Assembly (NCBI GenBank): GCA_947044365.1
Contig: OX345640.1
Span: 6,126,001-6,190,000 of the forward strand
Direction: 5' to 3'
DNA from: Petrosia ficiformis
Taxonomy: Eukaryota; Porifera; Demospongiae; Haplosclerida; Petrosiidae
Length of the DNA: 64,000 bases
The first letter of the stretch is position 1. Each line of letters starts with the position of its first letter. A program made the position numbers and the translations under genes. This document shows positions 11,152 to 23,500 of this stretch, piece after piece. The notes under the pieces were generated by a model that had not been told where the DNA came from, made no database searches, and saw only the letters and a program-made list of their open reading frames with translations.

Positions 11152-12625
11152 CTCTGCAAAAATTAAATGGTTAAAATAACAAATTCCTTTGTCCTTTGTT
11201 AGAACAGTTGCAAGGAATAATGGGAATTGTAATTAGACCTTTTCACATCACATCACTTCCGGGGTACATTCTTGCCCCATCTTGGGGTACCTTTTGTATT
11301 GAGAAAAAGACTATTTTTGATAACGAATAGTTTGCTTCGTGTACTGTATATTTTAATATAAAGTACATCAATGAAAAGATCGAAATCCATGCTCTCTAAT
11401 GGTGTAAAAATCGTTGTTAGTTTTTGGAAAAAAGGAGAGATGCTTTTTACTTCCTGTTGGAGTATAAAATGTAAGTCTAAACTCTGTATGGCTGTTTCTA
11501 TACTAGATCAGTATCATTGATTTTTCTCTTAGAACTTACATGTATATTATAATCATAAATTATATTATATATATACACACACATTATAATTATATATATT
11601 ATACAATTATATAATAGACTTTCAAGATGCCCAATAGCATGTGTCTCTTATTTCTAGTCATACTAAGGGAAACAACAAAGAAGTCACTGTTTCTTTTACC
11701 ATCACAACCAAACAAGAAAGAGACATGGCTCAAGAGTTCTCAATCTAACTAAAGATGGTATTAGAGAACACAACGGTATCTGTAGTCGACATTTTGTGGT
11801 AGTACAACCGATGATGATAAAGGTCATATAGAGATATGAACCATCTGTCAATGACTTTAACTTCATTTCTCTAATTCTCTTTGCCTCTAATAAATTTTAA
11901 AAAGTAAAATTATAAGATTATAGTATATATATTTATTTATCCATGTAATATAACTATATACACTCACTTGTCTATAACTTTGGCTTTCTTTTGAAGAGTT
12001 GGAAACTTCAGTTCCATGACAAAGAATGTAATGGTTCCTCCAAAGTAACACCAGGGATATCAGTTAGTTCAATGTTCCATGACAATGGTAGTTTTACACT
12101 TCAACAGGAAGTAAAAAGCAGCTCACCTTTTTTCCAAAAACTAACAGCATTTTTGTCTAGATCTTTACACCATTAGAGAGCATGGATTTCATTGATGTAC
12201 TTTATATTAAAATATACGGTACACGAAGCCGTTATCAAAAATAGTGTTTTTCTCCAATACAAAAAGATGGCGCAAGAATGTACCCCGGAAGTGATGTCAC
12301 GTATCAATTATCACAGTGCTACATTCTTACGTGAAAAGGTCTCATGTAGGTTGTTATGACTGCAAGGAGACATACAATGTATATATACATATACTAATTA
12401 TAAACCAATAATTGCATTTTCAATTTCCTTATATATACTGTCTAATTGATTTACAAAGAAGCATAATAAGTATTTTAATTAAATGATTTTAGGTTTCTAA
12501 ACCTTCTTAGTGCAGATGTGAGACATGATATTTGATTACAATGTGTACAAGTACATTACCATAGTCATAATTGAATTATAATTTGCATCCTTGCAACTAT
12601 ACTAACAAATTCAATTTTTGCAGTG
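11152..12625. mobile_element. CACTG-type MITE split by a nested element
   Basis: The left end, CTCTGCAAAAATTAAATGG, and the right end, 'ttcaatttttgcagtg' at 12625, match the 392-base uninterrupted copy at 41210-41601 in block B. The extra DNA is the THAP element at 11235-12342. No host gene is seen in this intergenic stretch. Confidence 0.7.
11235..12342. mobile_element. THAP-domain transposon with about 230-bp terminal inverted repeats, decayed
   Basis: The ends AGACCTTTTCAC and GTGAAAAGGTCT bound inverted arms of roughly 230 bases that share 'acttccggggtacattctt' and 'aaagtacatcaatgaaa'. Between them, about 11630-11800 encodes broken THAP zinc-finger sequence: KKETWLKS in one frame and, after a frameshift, NGICSRHFV, the Cys-Ser-x-His-Phe end of a THAP domain. 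THAP fingers occur in P-element and Kolobok transposases; which superfamily this belongs to is unresolved. It is absent from block B at 41283. Confidence 0.65.
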
Positions 12626-12959
12626 TAAAGTGTGGGGCCAAAGCAAGAGAAAGAAATGCTGCAGACAGAGAATATGCCTTGATCATCTAGTCACAATGAT
12701 CACTTGAAGGACACAAATGCTGCAATTCACGAGCTAACGTGTTGTATGCTTGAGCAGTTACTTTTTAGTCACAAAATAACTACAATAATTTAATTTTAAA
12801 AAACTTTGTGATACAATATCACTTATCTCACTATTTATAGTGACAGATCCGTGATCTTTCAGTTGAAACTATCTTCTTTCTCCATGCATACACTCACAAA
12901 GAAATTTTTATAACAAATTCAAACTTGTTAAAGGTCACGTGATCATCTCCAGATCGATT

Positions 12960-13006
12960 CCAATTACAAGAAACATTTTTTTGTCAGAAGAGAGGGAAAC
13001 AGAAAG
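12960..13006 (+). other. putative non-coding 5' exon of G2
   Basis: 'gagggaaacagaaag' is followed by GTATGT at 13007, matching the first-exon ends of the other copies. The usual downstream acceptor is altered in G2: the position that reads 'ttgttcag' elsewhere reads 'ttgttccg' at about 14530-14535. Splicing to this ATG exon may therefore use another AG, such as 'ttatcag' near 14510. Confidence 0.45.
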
Positions 13007-13606
13007 GTATGTATAAGTATATTGTTATTATTTTGTTATAGTTTTTTTTTTAATTGACACAAGTCACTTTAGCAGATCGCGATCGTATTATTATATTAAT
13101 TAAAGTAGTACGTGGAGATCGCATTATCTGCTTGTGTCTGTATCTATGTACATTGTACAGCATTCAGTTTGTCCAGACACCAAAATAAAACTGCCACAAC
13201 TCATTATAAACTACCAGCTTGATGTGGTTGTAGAAATTAACATGTTAATGCGTATATGTAGGTTGTATACTTTACAGCTGATAATTTTGCTATAATTATA
13301 GGATAAAAGAATCTTCATTAATTAAATTATTTTTTATGGCTCGTAGGGCCATCCCTGTGGTTGCTTTCCACGGCGGTTTAATGTATATTATATATTTTTT
13401 TTCTTGTGTCAACTATGTAACCACACAAAACCTGCAAAACATGTTGACTCATTGTTTTTTATTGGCAATGGGTGAGTTGCGTGCAATGTGGAATGGGTGT
13501 GTTGCTGTGCATGAGCAAATGACATAATTGTGAAAAATTTGCGCTTACTAATTTGGATGCAGGCAGATGATGAGAAACAAAACATTAACAATCCCCAGCC
13601 TAGAAA

Positions 13607-13898
13607 CACTGCAAAAATTAAATAGTTAAAATAACCAAATTATTGGTTAGTACAGTTGCAAGGAATATCATAAATTTGAGGTATATACATGATGTTACTA
13701 TGACATTATGTGAGCCAGGTATAAAAATGTACATTAGAATAAATGAAATTATGTTTTTGCAGGCTTCCAAACCTATTGTTGGCCAAACGAATCACTTCAA
13801 GTGGTAAATATAGTACATTCTTAGCATGAAATATAAGTAGACAGTGAAACTGCACTAACCAATAAAATAGTTATTTTAACAATTCTGTTTTTGCAGAG
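13607..13898. mobile_element. CACTG-type MITE (5' UTR intron of G2)
   Basis: Runs from CACTGCAAAAATTAAATAG to 'tgtttttgcagag', 292 bases, with the inverted repeat words 'gttaaaataac' and 'gttattttaac'. In block B only the right part remains, near 43395-43462. Confidence 0.6.
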
Positions 13899-14551
13899 TA
13901 TTGCTTTATACATAGTAATATTTATAACATTCTTTACAGTGCATTAAGCATTTTAATGAGGTTGGGGTTCAATAAAGGTCGAGATTAGATAATACATGTG
14001 CGAAGCCTGGTTACATTTTAACAGGTAACTGTGCATTAAGTAGTTAAAGCTTTCTTAAATGTGCATTAGGCTGTTTTAAATGTGATTAGGCGACTAGTAG
14101 ATGAAAATATGATTGGCTTAAAGTCATGTGAAATATACTAATTATATATAGTGCATGTGTAGTAATGTTTGATCTACATCATAAATAATTATACTGAAGA
14201 GTAATTTAGTTACTTAAACTGAATGCTGTCATATCTTCTTGTCTGATAATTATATTTCTAATATTAAGCACAGACCTTGTAAACAAAGCTTTGTACAGAT
14301 CAAGATTTATTGTGCTACATATTATTTATATAGAATTATAATGTGTCTTACAAAACTCCAGACTCAAATTGGAGTATTCAAATTGAGTTATTATCATCTG
14401 AAACATCATCGTACAGTATTATGAATTGAGTGCATATATAGTGTTAGGAATTGAAAGTTATTATCACCTGTACCATCATCATACACTATTATGAATTAAT
14501 GTTATTATCAGGTATACCATCATAATTTTGTTCCGATTAACTAATGTGACA

Positions 14552-17500
14552 ATGAATCTGAAACTGGTTATTGGAGTGCTGGCTAGTAGTCTTGTTCCAC
14601 TTATTACCTACATTGTATCTACAATCGTTGCTCATGTGAAATTGAACAATTTTTTGGAACCTGATCCCTATGATGAAGATGATTATACTCATAAGTGAGT
14701 TCATAATATCTTATTTTTGTACTATTACCACTGTAAGCAGGAAATGGATATTTTAACAATCCTTTTGTTACAACTAATTTTAATAATACCACCTGTTTCA
14801 TAATACAAGGAGCCCATAATGACATTGGCCAGAAAGCATTATGTAATAATATAGCCTAACTCTAATTACATATAAAGGCCAAAATGCTTAACAAGGCAGT
14901 ATACCTTTCTTTAAGACTCAATTAGGAGGTGATAATACTATCTCCAGATAAAATTAAAGTTAAAACCATTGGCCAAATTAAAATTAGGTATAACAAGATA
15001 TATTGAGTAAAGTACCCTAACAATTGCTTTATGATGACTATGTATCAATCATTGCTGATGGCACTAGTGTCTATACCTTTCTTTGTACTCGAAATCTGAG
15101 GCCTGAAGAAGTATATAAGTCTAACTGGAGTCTAAATGCACAGAAACTAAGTTAGCTGAAGTGCTCTCTCAATGTTTTAAATGATAACTTCCTCATGTCT
15201 GAAACTCATGACTTACACTTATTTATTAATTAAAGATTCCTGCATCATCTTTATACTGTTTCTCTGTTGTATACAACAGTTATTGGCATTCATTCTGCTA
15301 GTCTGTACTCACTCTGTAGCTCGAGCATGCATTCTATGCCATGCCCATTAATTGACTGAGACCCCCCCCCCCCCCCACGTTCTCATGCAAGTGACACAAA
15401 CATATATACAGCCAGGCAATAATAATTATAATTTTTGAAGTACTATTTCAAGTGAGAAATGTATTCATAATTCACTGCAAAACCAAAAAGTTATTCATTA
15501 GTACATATCAGCCTTTATGTAAGTACCACTGCCCTATTTTGACAGAATGAAAGCAAACTCCCACCTCTCCTTAGATAATGGTTTGTTGGACCCACCATGT
15601 TTCATGTTTGGTATTGCACTGTCTAATGATTAAATTTAATTTCACTCTGTAGCATGGCTATTCAAAATGTTTACTAGCACTGAGGAAAAGCAATTCATTC
15701 ATATGCTGATGAAAATATTCTAAATAAAAGCTACTGAACATCACTACACGTATTAACAGGAGCCCATAATGATGTTGACCAGAAAGCGTAATTAGAGTAG
15801 GAGCGGTAAACGACCATGCATTTAATTATATTGGTCAAACTATCTGTCTGACCGTCTTTTACTATTTTTAGAACCCACGTGTATACACATTCGTGTTTGA
15901 CATCATTGCCTTCTGTCATTGAAGTGATTGCAGTGAAGGCTTCCAACTACGTTGTCAATGGCTTCACAAGAACATCTTCACAGTCTACATGAGCCAGAAT
16001 ATCGCTCAATTGTTTTCTGTGTTATACAGGAAGCTTAGTCAATGTAGTATATAGTAGCTGTTCATTTTTAAGTAGCCATATTTAACGATGGCATATACAC
16101 GTGGGTTCTAAAAATAGCAACAGACAGTCAGACAGATAGTTTGACCAATTAATAAAAGGTATTCAACACACGGATTTGCGTGCCAAAAAGGTTGCCAGGC
16201 AACTACCCAAGGCCAGCTATACCATGGATCTCACTTAATCTATTCTTACCTTGTCAATTCTCATTTTGTCAATGTTCACAAAGTGAGAATTGACAAATGA
16301 AATATTGAAAGTTAACAAAACGGGAATTGACAAAAATGGAATTTGCAAAGTGGAGAATTGACGAAATGAGAAGACACAGTGTAGTATTCAACCATTGATG
16401 TTGAAACTCTACAATAACATAGCTAGTCGTATATATATATATATATATATTATATTTATTTACCAAACAATGTTTACCATAGAAACAACGAATCCATACA
16501 TTTTCAATAAATCACGCACTATGTTACCGTATTGTACTGGACTTGCGTGACCGGAAGTGTTTTTGTACAGAAAATCACCTGACCGGATGTTTTATTTTAC
16601 AGCGTGTCACATGTTGCTAAGTAGAAAGAGGTACTTTAGTTTTGTCGATGGTGAAGTTAGTAAACATGAGTTTTGATAAAATTCTAAATGAGGTAAGTTT
16701 TGTGTATGATAAAATAGGAAAATAGAGAGGTTTTTATCTGTTCAGTCATGAAATTCAGTTTTCGAGTTGGAGGTTGCCCGTGATAGCTACTGGTTTGGGA
16801 TTAAATGCTTCAAGATGACCATCTTTATCATGATACTTTGAAAAATAAAGTATTGCTAAGTAATAATAGGCAAAAACAAGCATGATTTATTATCGCACAG
16901 ATACCCGGGGAAATATTTTGGATACAGCGTGCCACTCGTCCTTCTGACTCGTGGCAAAACTAGCCGGGGGTCAACTGGAATACACAGCACCTCATTAAAA
17001 TTCATAGGACACACCCCTCGATCCTATGGCTGGTCTCTTATTGTTAGGGTTTTAATCCATGTCATTGGCACGCCTACTTACGCATATTCCTAGCCGGTAT
17101 CTGTGCGATAATATATATATATATAATTATATAATTATATATATAATTATTTTTTTCTTGCAGGGAGGAATTTAGACAGCTAGCACTCCTTTTCACATCT
17201 TCCTATGTCACCTTCAGTCTGTTTATTGGTTTTGTAGCTGTAGTGATTCTAGCAGCTCTCAACATTTTGAAAAACAATCTTCTGATCATTACTGTATCCT
17301 TTTACTAACACTTTAATAAAAAAAAACAGATTAAGGTGTGAACCTTTTTAAATACTTGAACTGATTGAATTAATCCCCTGATATATATTTGATATATATT
17401 TGAATCGGTAATCAGTGTTGATCGATATATTATTTCTAGTATCAGTATTGGCTATTTCTGAAAGATATAACTGATAAATGTTATGTAATCATTTACATTA

Positions 17501-20500
17501 GCATGAGTAGATTTTCAACTATAACAGGTTATGGAAAATTATTATATTTAATACCTTCTCAAAAGTATAATACAAAGGGACTATACATAAATATGTATGT
17601 CACACATGTTATTGGAGTTGTAAAATTACTTTTGTCTCGATTTAATAAGCTTGTCCAAAGTGAAGTATAATGTATTACCTATGTGTACTTGTAGATAAGA
17701 AATAAATATGTTTAACTTAACAATTATATTATCTTGCAATGTATATAATCATGAGACCTATGATATGTCTCTGGTCAGTATGTTATATGGCTGTATGGTT
17801 CTACATAAAGTTTAAATTTGCTTCTTTGACTATATTATCTCAGCTTACTTTTTTCGATGGAGCAGTTATTGTTACTGCAGGAGCTGGTCTTTTTGGGTCT
17901 ATGTGCGTTAGTACTTATAAAGGGGCTGGAGTTGGTATGTTTGTTGGAGCTGCTGTACTTATTCTTGTTAAGGTAACTCTATAAGTTAACATATTCTTAT
18001 AGCAAAGAAATTCATTTCACCATATTACATATAATTATAATTACAGCTATATTTTTGTATATAATTATATTTACTTGGTTACATCAATTACTTAAATGTT
18101 GATGTGAAGTGCTATAGTATAAGTTGTGCATATTCTTAATGCAGTTCATGATTTTATGTAAATTAATAGTAAACTGTGATTAATGTGGAATCTTGATTTT
18201 CATACCAGTTTTGCGATATCAATTTACTTAGCCATTGAATAATATCAGCAAGAGTTAAGAATACAAACTAGTTTGAATTACCTGACAGTTAGCAATCTCA
18301 CTGCTACATATACTATGCATATTATCATTACGTACTGAAATGCATTTGAGGTAATCAACCAATTGTTTACCTCAAAATTAAACAAACCACTTCCATATAA
18401 CCCTACATAACTTACACTACTAGTGTAAGTTATGTAGCGTTATATGAAAGTGGTTTGTTTAATTTTGGGTCCTATGTTAGCTTCCCAAACTTTTCACATG
18501 CTTTTTGGGTTTTGACATCCCTATACATCTTTCATTTTCACTGAAAATGGTTATATAATGGGATATGATTGAAGTCCACTACCTAAAAGAAATATTTACG
18601 GAAGTACTTATCCTCCAGTAGACTTCAAACATTGCTTATAAAAACATGAAAACTTCCTCATAATAATAATTTCATTATGTTATATTGTAATTATCCGCTG
18701 ATTAATTGTACTTTTTTGTCATCCCTGTGATTGCTTTTCAAAAATTATATACATTTGTGTCAGGAAGTTGTGCCATTGTGGTGGCTCAGTCAATTAATGG
18801 GTATATAAGCGAAAGGCCAAAAGCACACCTGATCACATGAGCTGTAGCAGATTAAGCATTGATTCTAGATTGAAATGAGCTTGTGGAAACTGCAATTAAT
18901 AACTATTGAGCCTAAAATACATTACCAAACCTACATGTATACAAAAACTGTAGAACTGTTAAAGTTCTTAGAGTGGAAAAACAGGTAACTAAAATATATT
19001 ATCAGGGTTTTGACTTGAGAGTCATTAGTAATGATTATTTGTCATCACAAAGCAAATACAGAGATGCATTTTTCTTTGTATATCTTGTTTACTTTCTTGT
19101 ATCAACACCATGTTTTTAAATGTTTAGATATTCCCAATACTGCCGCTTACTTTTGAACTGTTGACTAAAGGAATATCAGTGAACACTGGAAATGAAGATT
19201 CTATGCTTCGAAAGTATTTACTACCATTTGCTATCTATGGAGCACTAATGTTTGGTTTCATTGCATCATTAGGGTATACTGGAGCTGCATTAACTGTTAC
19301 AATAAAGTGAGTTAAACTCTGATTGCTACATTACATGGACATTATGGAAGTATAGTAATTATAATAGACGAGCAAAACACCTGAAGATATCAAGATTATT
19401 TGATTGGTGTTATGGTTGGAAACAAATTACAAATGTCAAGAATATATAGTGCAGGGTTCTCGGCAGAAATTTGTGTAAGAAGGGTACGCGCGCGAAGCAC
19501 GCGAAAAATGTTTAGCTAATTAATTATTCATGAGAACCGCCCACTAAGTTTGACCACGTGAGTTTCATTTACAGCGTGTCAAGATGCCTCCTAAAAAAAA
19601 AAGCAAATAGATAAATGTCGGTCAGAAGACTCTAGGCTATCAACTACAGCTTCAAACAGCTAGCAGTAAACAACCTGTTGAGCAAGCTGGTTCGTCTAGT
19701 GCGTCTATCCCACAGCCGTCGAGTCACCGTGGCTGTGTCCAATCTTGGCAAGCATTTAACTCCATTAAGTACAAGAGTAAGCACGATTGGCTGCTGTTTA
19801 AACCTGATGGTATTTACTGTCTCTATTGCTCTTGAATGAAACTGAAGGTACAGAGTGGATCACTTGTATTTATTTACCAGCCTTTTACGAGTATTCGACC
19901 TGATAAACTTGTGCAGCATCAGCAATCTCGAGTGCACGAAACAAGCAATACGCTTTACAAAGAAAGTTTATTAAGAAGCACAACACGTAGGACAGTCTCA
20001 GAAATAATAACAGAGTCAACAAATGTTACAGCTGATGGGGAAGGATTTTGTGATGCTTTGCGTTGCATGTATTTCCTAATAAAAAAGGAAATTGCTCACA
20101 CAACAAACTTTGCTGACTTGCAAGATCTATGCATTCAACTAGGGAATGAAACACTTCCCCGTCTTTTGAAAGGCAAAAATTTGACTAATCGATCAGAGCA
20201 AAGAATGGCTGAGATGGTAGCTGCTATTGGCGAATCTTTAGAGCAACAAATTTTACAGCAGGTAAGTAAATCTCCATACTATTCCATAATAATTGATGAG
20301 GCAACAGATATCAGTGTAACGAAAAGTCTGGGAATTGCAATTCAGTACCTTGATAGTAATAATAAAGTGAGAGTAAGAAATGTTGCACTGCTAGAAGTTA
20401 GAGGTGGTACTGCTGAGAATATTACAGACACATTGTTCCAATATTTACATGATCATGGCAAACTAAGATTAGAAAAACTAGCTGGTGGTGCAAGTGATGG

Positions 20501-23500
20501 AGCTTCTGTCATGACTGGTATTCATTCCGGTGTCATGACACGAATCAAGAGCCAAGTACCATGTTTTGTTGCTACACATTGTTCTGCTCATCGTCTATCT
20601 CTAGCTTGTGTTGATGCTCTTGAAAGTTGTAGCTTGGTTAACCAGTTTCATTTGTTAGTGAATCAGATGTATTCTTTTTTTTCAAGGAGTACAGTTAGAA
20701 CAGCAGAGCTTAAAGAAATGCAGACTGTTCTTAATGAATCTCATATTAAACTCCAGCATGGTACACAAACTAGATGGTTATCAAACCAAAGTGCAGTTGA
20801 TGCTCTCAGAAAATGCTTAATAGCAGTTAAGCTTGTTGTTGAAGAACAAGCAGCTAAAGGTGATGCAACTGCACTTGGCTTAAGTATACACTTGAAAAAG
20901 CCACAATTTACTGCTACCCTACTTGCTTTATCTGATATCTTAGAAATCTTAGGTAAAATGTCTCGTGTATTTCAATCAAATAAGTTGAATCTGTTGTGTC
21001 TAGAAGATCTTTTAAGTTATTATAAGCAGGCTCTGCAAACATTTAAAAGAAGATCCTTTACAAGGTGGTCACATGCTTGAATTGGATTCATTGTTAGTTA
21101 GTTTAGGTATTACAGAGGGGTTTGACAAATCAAATTTTGTTTCAAGCATTCAAATATATAATTATACAGACTATCATAAATAATATTATTAACCGTTTCC
21201 CTCAGCCTAAAGTTGTTACTCTCATGGGCTATCTAGATCCACGCAATGTTGATAAGGCTACTCCTGTGGTAGTAATGGAGTTAGCTGACATGTTCCTTTT
21301 AGACAAGGCTATGTTTTGGCAAGAGTATCTCCTATATAAACCACTAGCTCAAAGCATTCAAATATCCGAAGATCAAACAGCTATTGAGAAAATAGTAGAG
21401 GTAGTGCTAGATCCAGGTAACCGTGAAACTATGGCAGAATGTTTTCCTTTAATATCTGATATGCTCTCCCGTTTGTCTGTGCTTCCAGCATCTAGTGCTC
21501 AGGCTGAAAGGCTATTTTCAGCCATGAATAGGATAAAAACAGCTCAAAGAAATCGCCTCAAACCAGTCACTCTGAACCACTTGATTCGTGTTTCCACAGA
21601 AGGACCACCATTCACTGAATGGGATCCTATACCAGCAATGAAAGTTTGGGAATCAAAAGGACCACATAAAATTTCCACATCACTGTAAACAGTGTGCATA
21701 ATCCCAGTATAGGTATATTATTTTAATCATCACGTTGTTTACATCAAATTTCAACTTGTTAACCATTATCAGATTGTATTATTATAAGAATTTGAAATTT
21801 GAAATATTTGCGATATTGATTAACCACATCCACTTGTAATGTCCTACCTCCAACACTTACATAATATTGTATGTTAATATACAGTTCAAGAAGGGTACAA
21901 TGGGTATTTTGAGCCTTCAAGAAGGGTACTTTTCATGTTAAGAAGGGTTCTGTACCCTTCAAAAAAAGCCTAACGAGAACCCTGATATAGTGCAATTTGA
22001 AAGCAAACTCTTGATTGCTTTTATAACTGCATGCATAGGGGTAGGAACAAATTAAATTGGGAGAAAAGGGGCTAACTCACACATGCATCAGTTGCCTACA
22101 TTGTGGAGGCATATTTGTTAATAATTGAATCAACTTGATGCTGTATTGTCTAGTACCCATGTAAAAAAAATGCTATTGATTATTTTTTAAGATATAATTA
22201 CAATTATATAATAATATTATATCAGTGCCTAAAATAACTTAATATATATATACCGTATGGGTTTAAATTTTCGGAGGGGATTAAATTTTGCAGTTTTTGC
22301 TGATGCTTTGACTCCCACTAAATTAAATACCCTCAAAATGTTAATTTTTTTTATGCCACACTCACTTGTGTGAAATGTGTATGATCATGGCTTTGCTCAT
22401 ATACCTTTGTCCTGTTGATGATGTTTTGGATCCCAATGGAGCAATATTATATATAGTAATAGTTATAACACTCTATGTGAGCTATATCTAACTAGAAGTG
22501 ATTTATTTATGTTGAGTGCACATATTTGGTTTTTAACTTCATTAAGAAACCACACTATCTAAACTCATTAGTACCATGCTTAAAAACAAAGTCATAAAAC
22601 CACTTTATGGCTTCACAGTTTGGAAATTGATGATTCTGTTCCAATAATTTTGAAGTTTATCGTATGTATACATTAAAAACATTAAGTGTGCTGGTGTGTT
22701 TTACAAATGACACTCCAGTTTTTATCTTGAATAATTAATCATGATGATTCAGTTGAATTTGTGATCATGCATGCATATTTGTATTTATTACTATTTTTAT
22801 CATTACTATTAAAAGATGTTATGCTGAGAAGGAAGAATGTGGCTATCCACCTAATCTGTTTCTGTATTCACTGCCACTGTTCATCTTTTTGCAAATGATG
22901 GTTGCAATGGTTTTGTTTGTTCAGTTCAAGTGGAAATGGGGTGTTCGTACTGTATCCTTATAACAGTCCACTATGGTCCTTTTCTTTTAGACTCCAAGTA
23001 TATAACACATGTGTATAACACATTCAGAATGTAACTCCTATAGTACTAGTATTAATAACATATTTATTTCTTTTTGTCAAAGTATGAATAAAGGCTTGTT
23101 CACACAAAGCCTTACATTTCATTGGGTCATAACAATGCGTGCCATTGTTAACATAAAATATACTCTTGACTACTGTAGAGCACAATGCAACTGGACGATA
23201 GACATTTTGCGTCAGTTGCATTGTGTTTACTGAATCATTTTTCAGAATTTTGTCACAATACATTGGACATAACGCAATGCAAGGCTTTCTGTCATTATGT
23301 AAACTAAACCCAAAGCATATAATAATGATAAAAGCTCTTTTTAGTTAGTGTATTAGTTATCTCATACCTATAGCTGCACACTTTTCATAAGTAAATAATT
23401 ATACAAAAACATATTTAATGCTTACTAAATCAATTATTCAATTGTATACTGCAGTCGTTAGTTTTCATGATTATATAGGAATATGAAATATTAATAATAC

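Noticed and set aside
13336..13609. ORFs around 'atggctcgtagggccatccc'
   Set aside because: The same words recur as a dispersed repeat (42900, 46060), and the matching block B frame is broken.
23009..23263. Overlapping ORFs on both strands
   Set aside because: They lie in intron 5 of G2, within a MITE.
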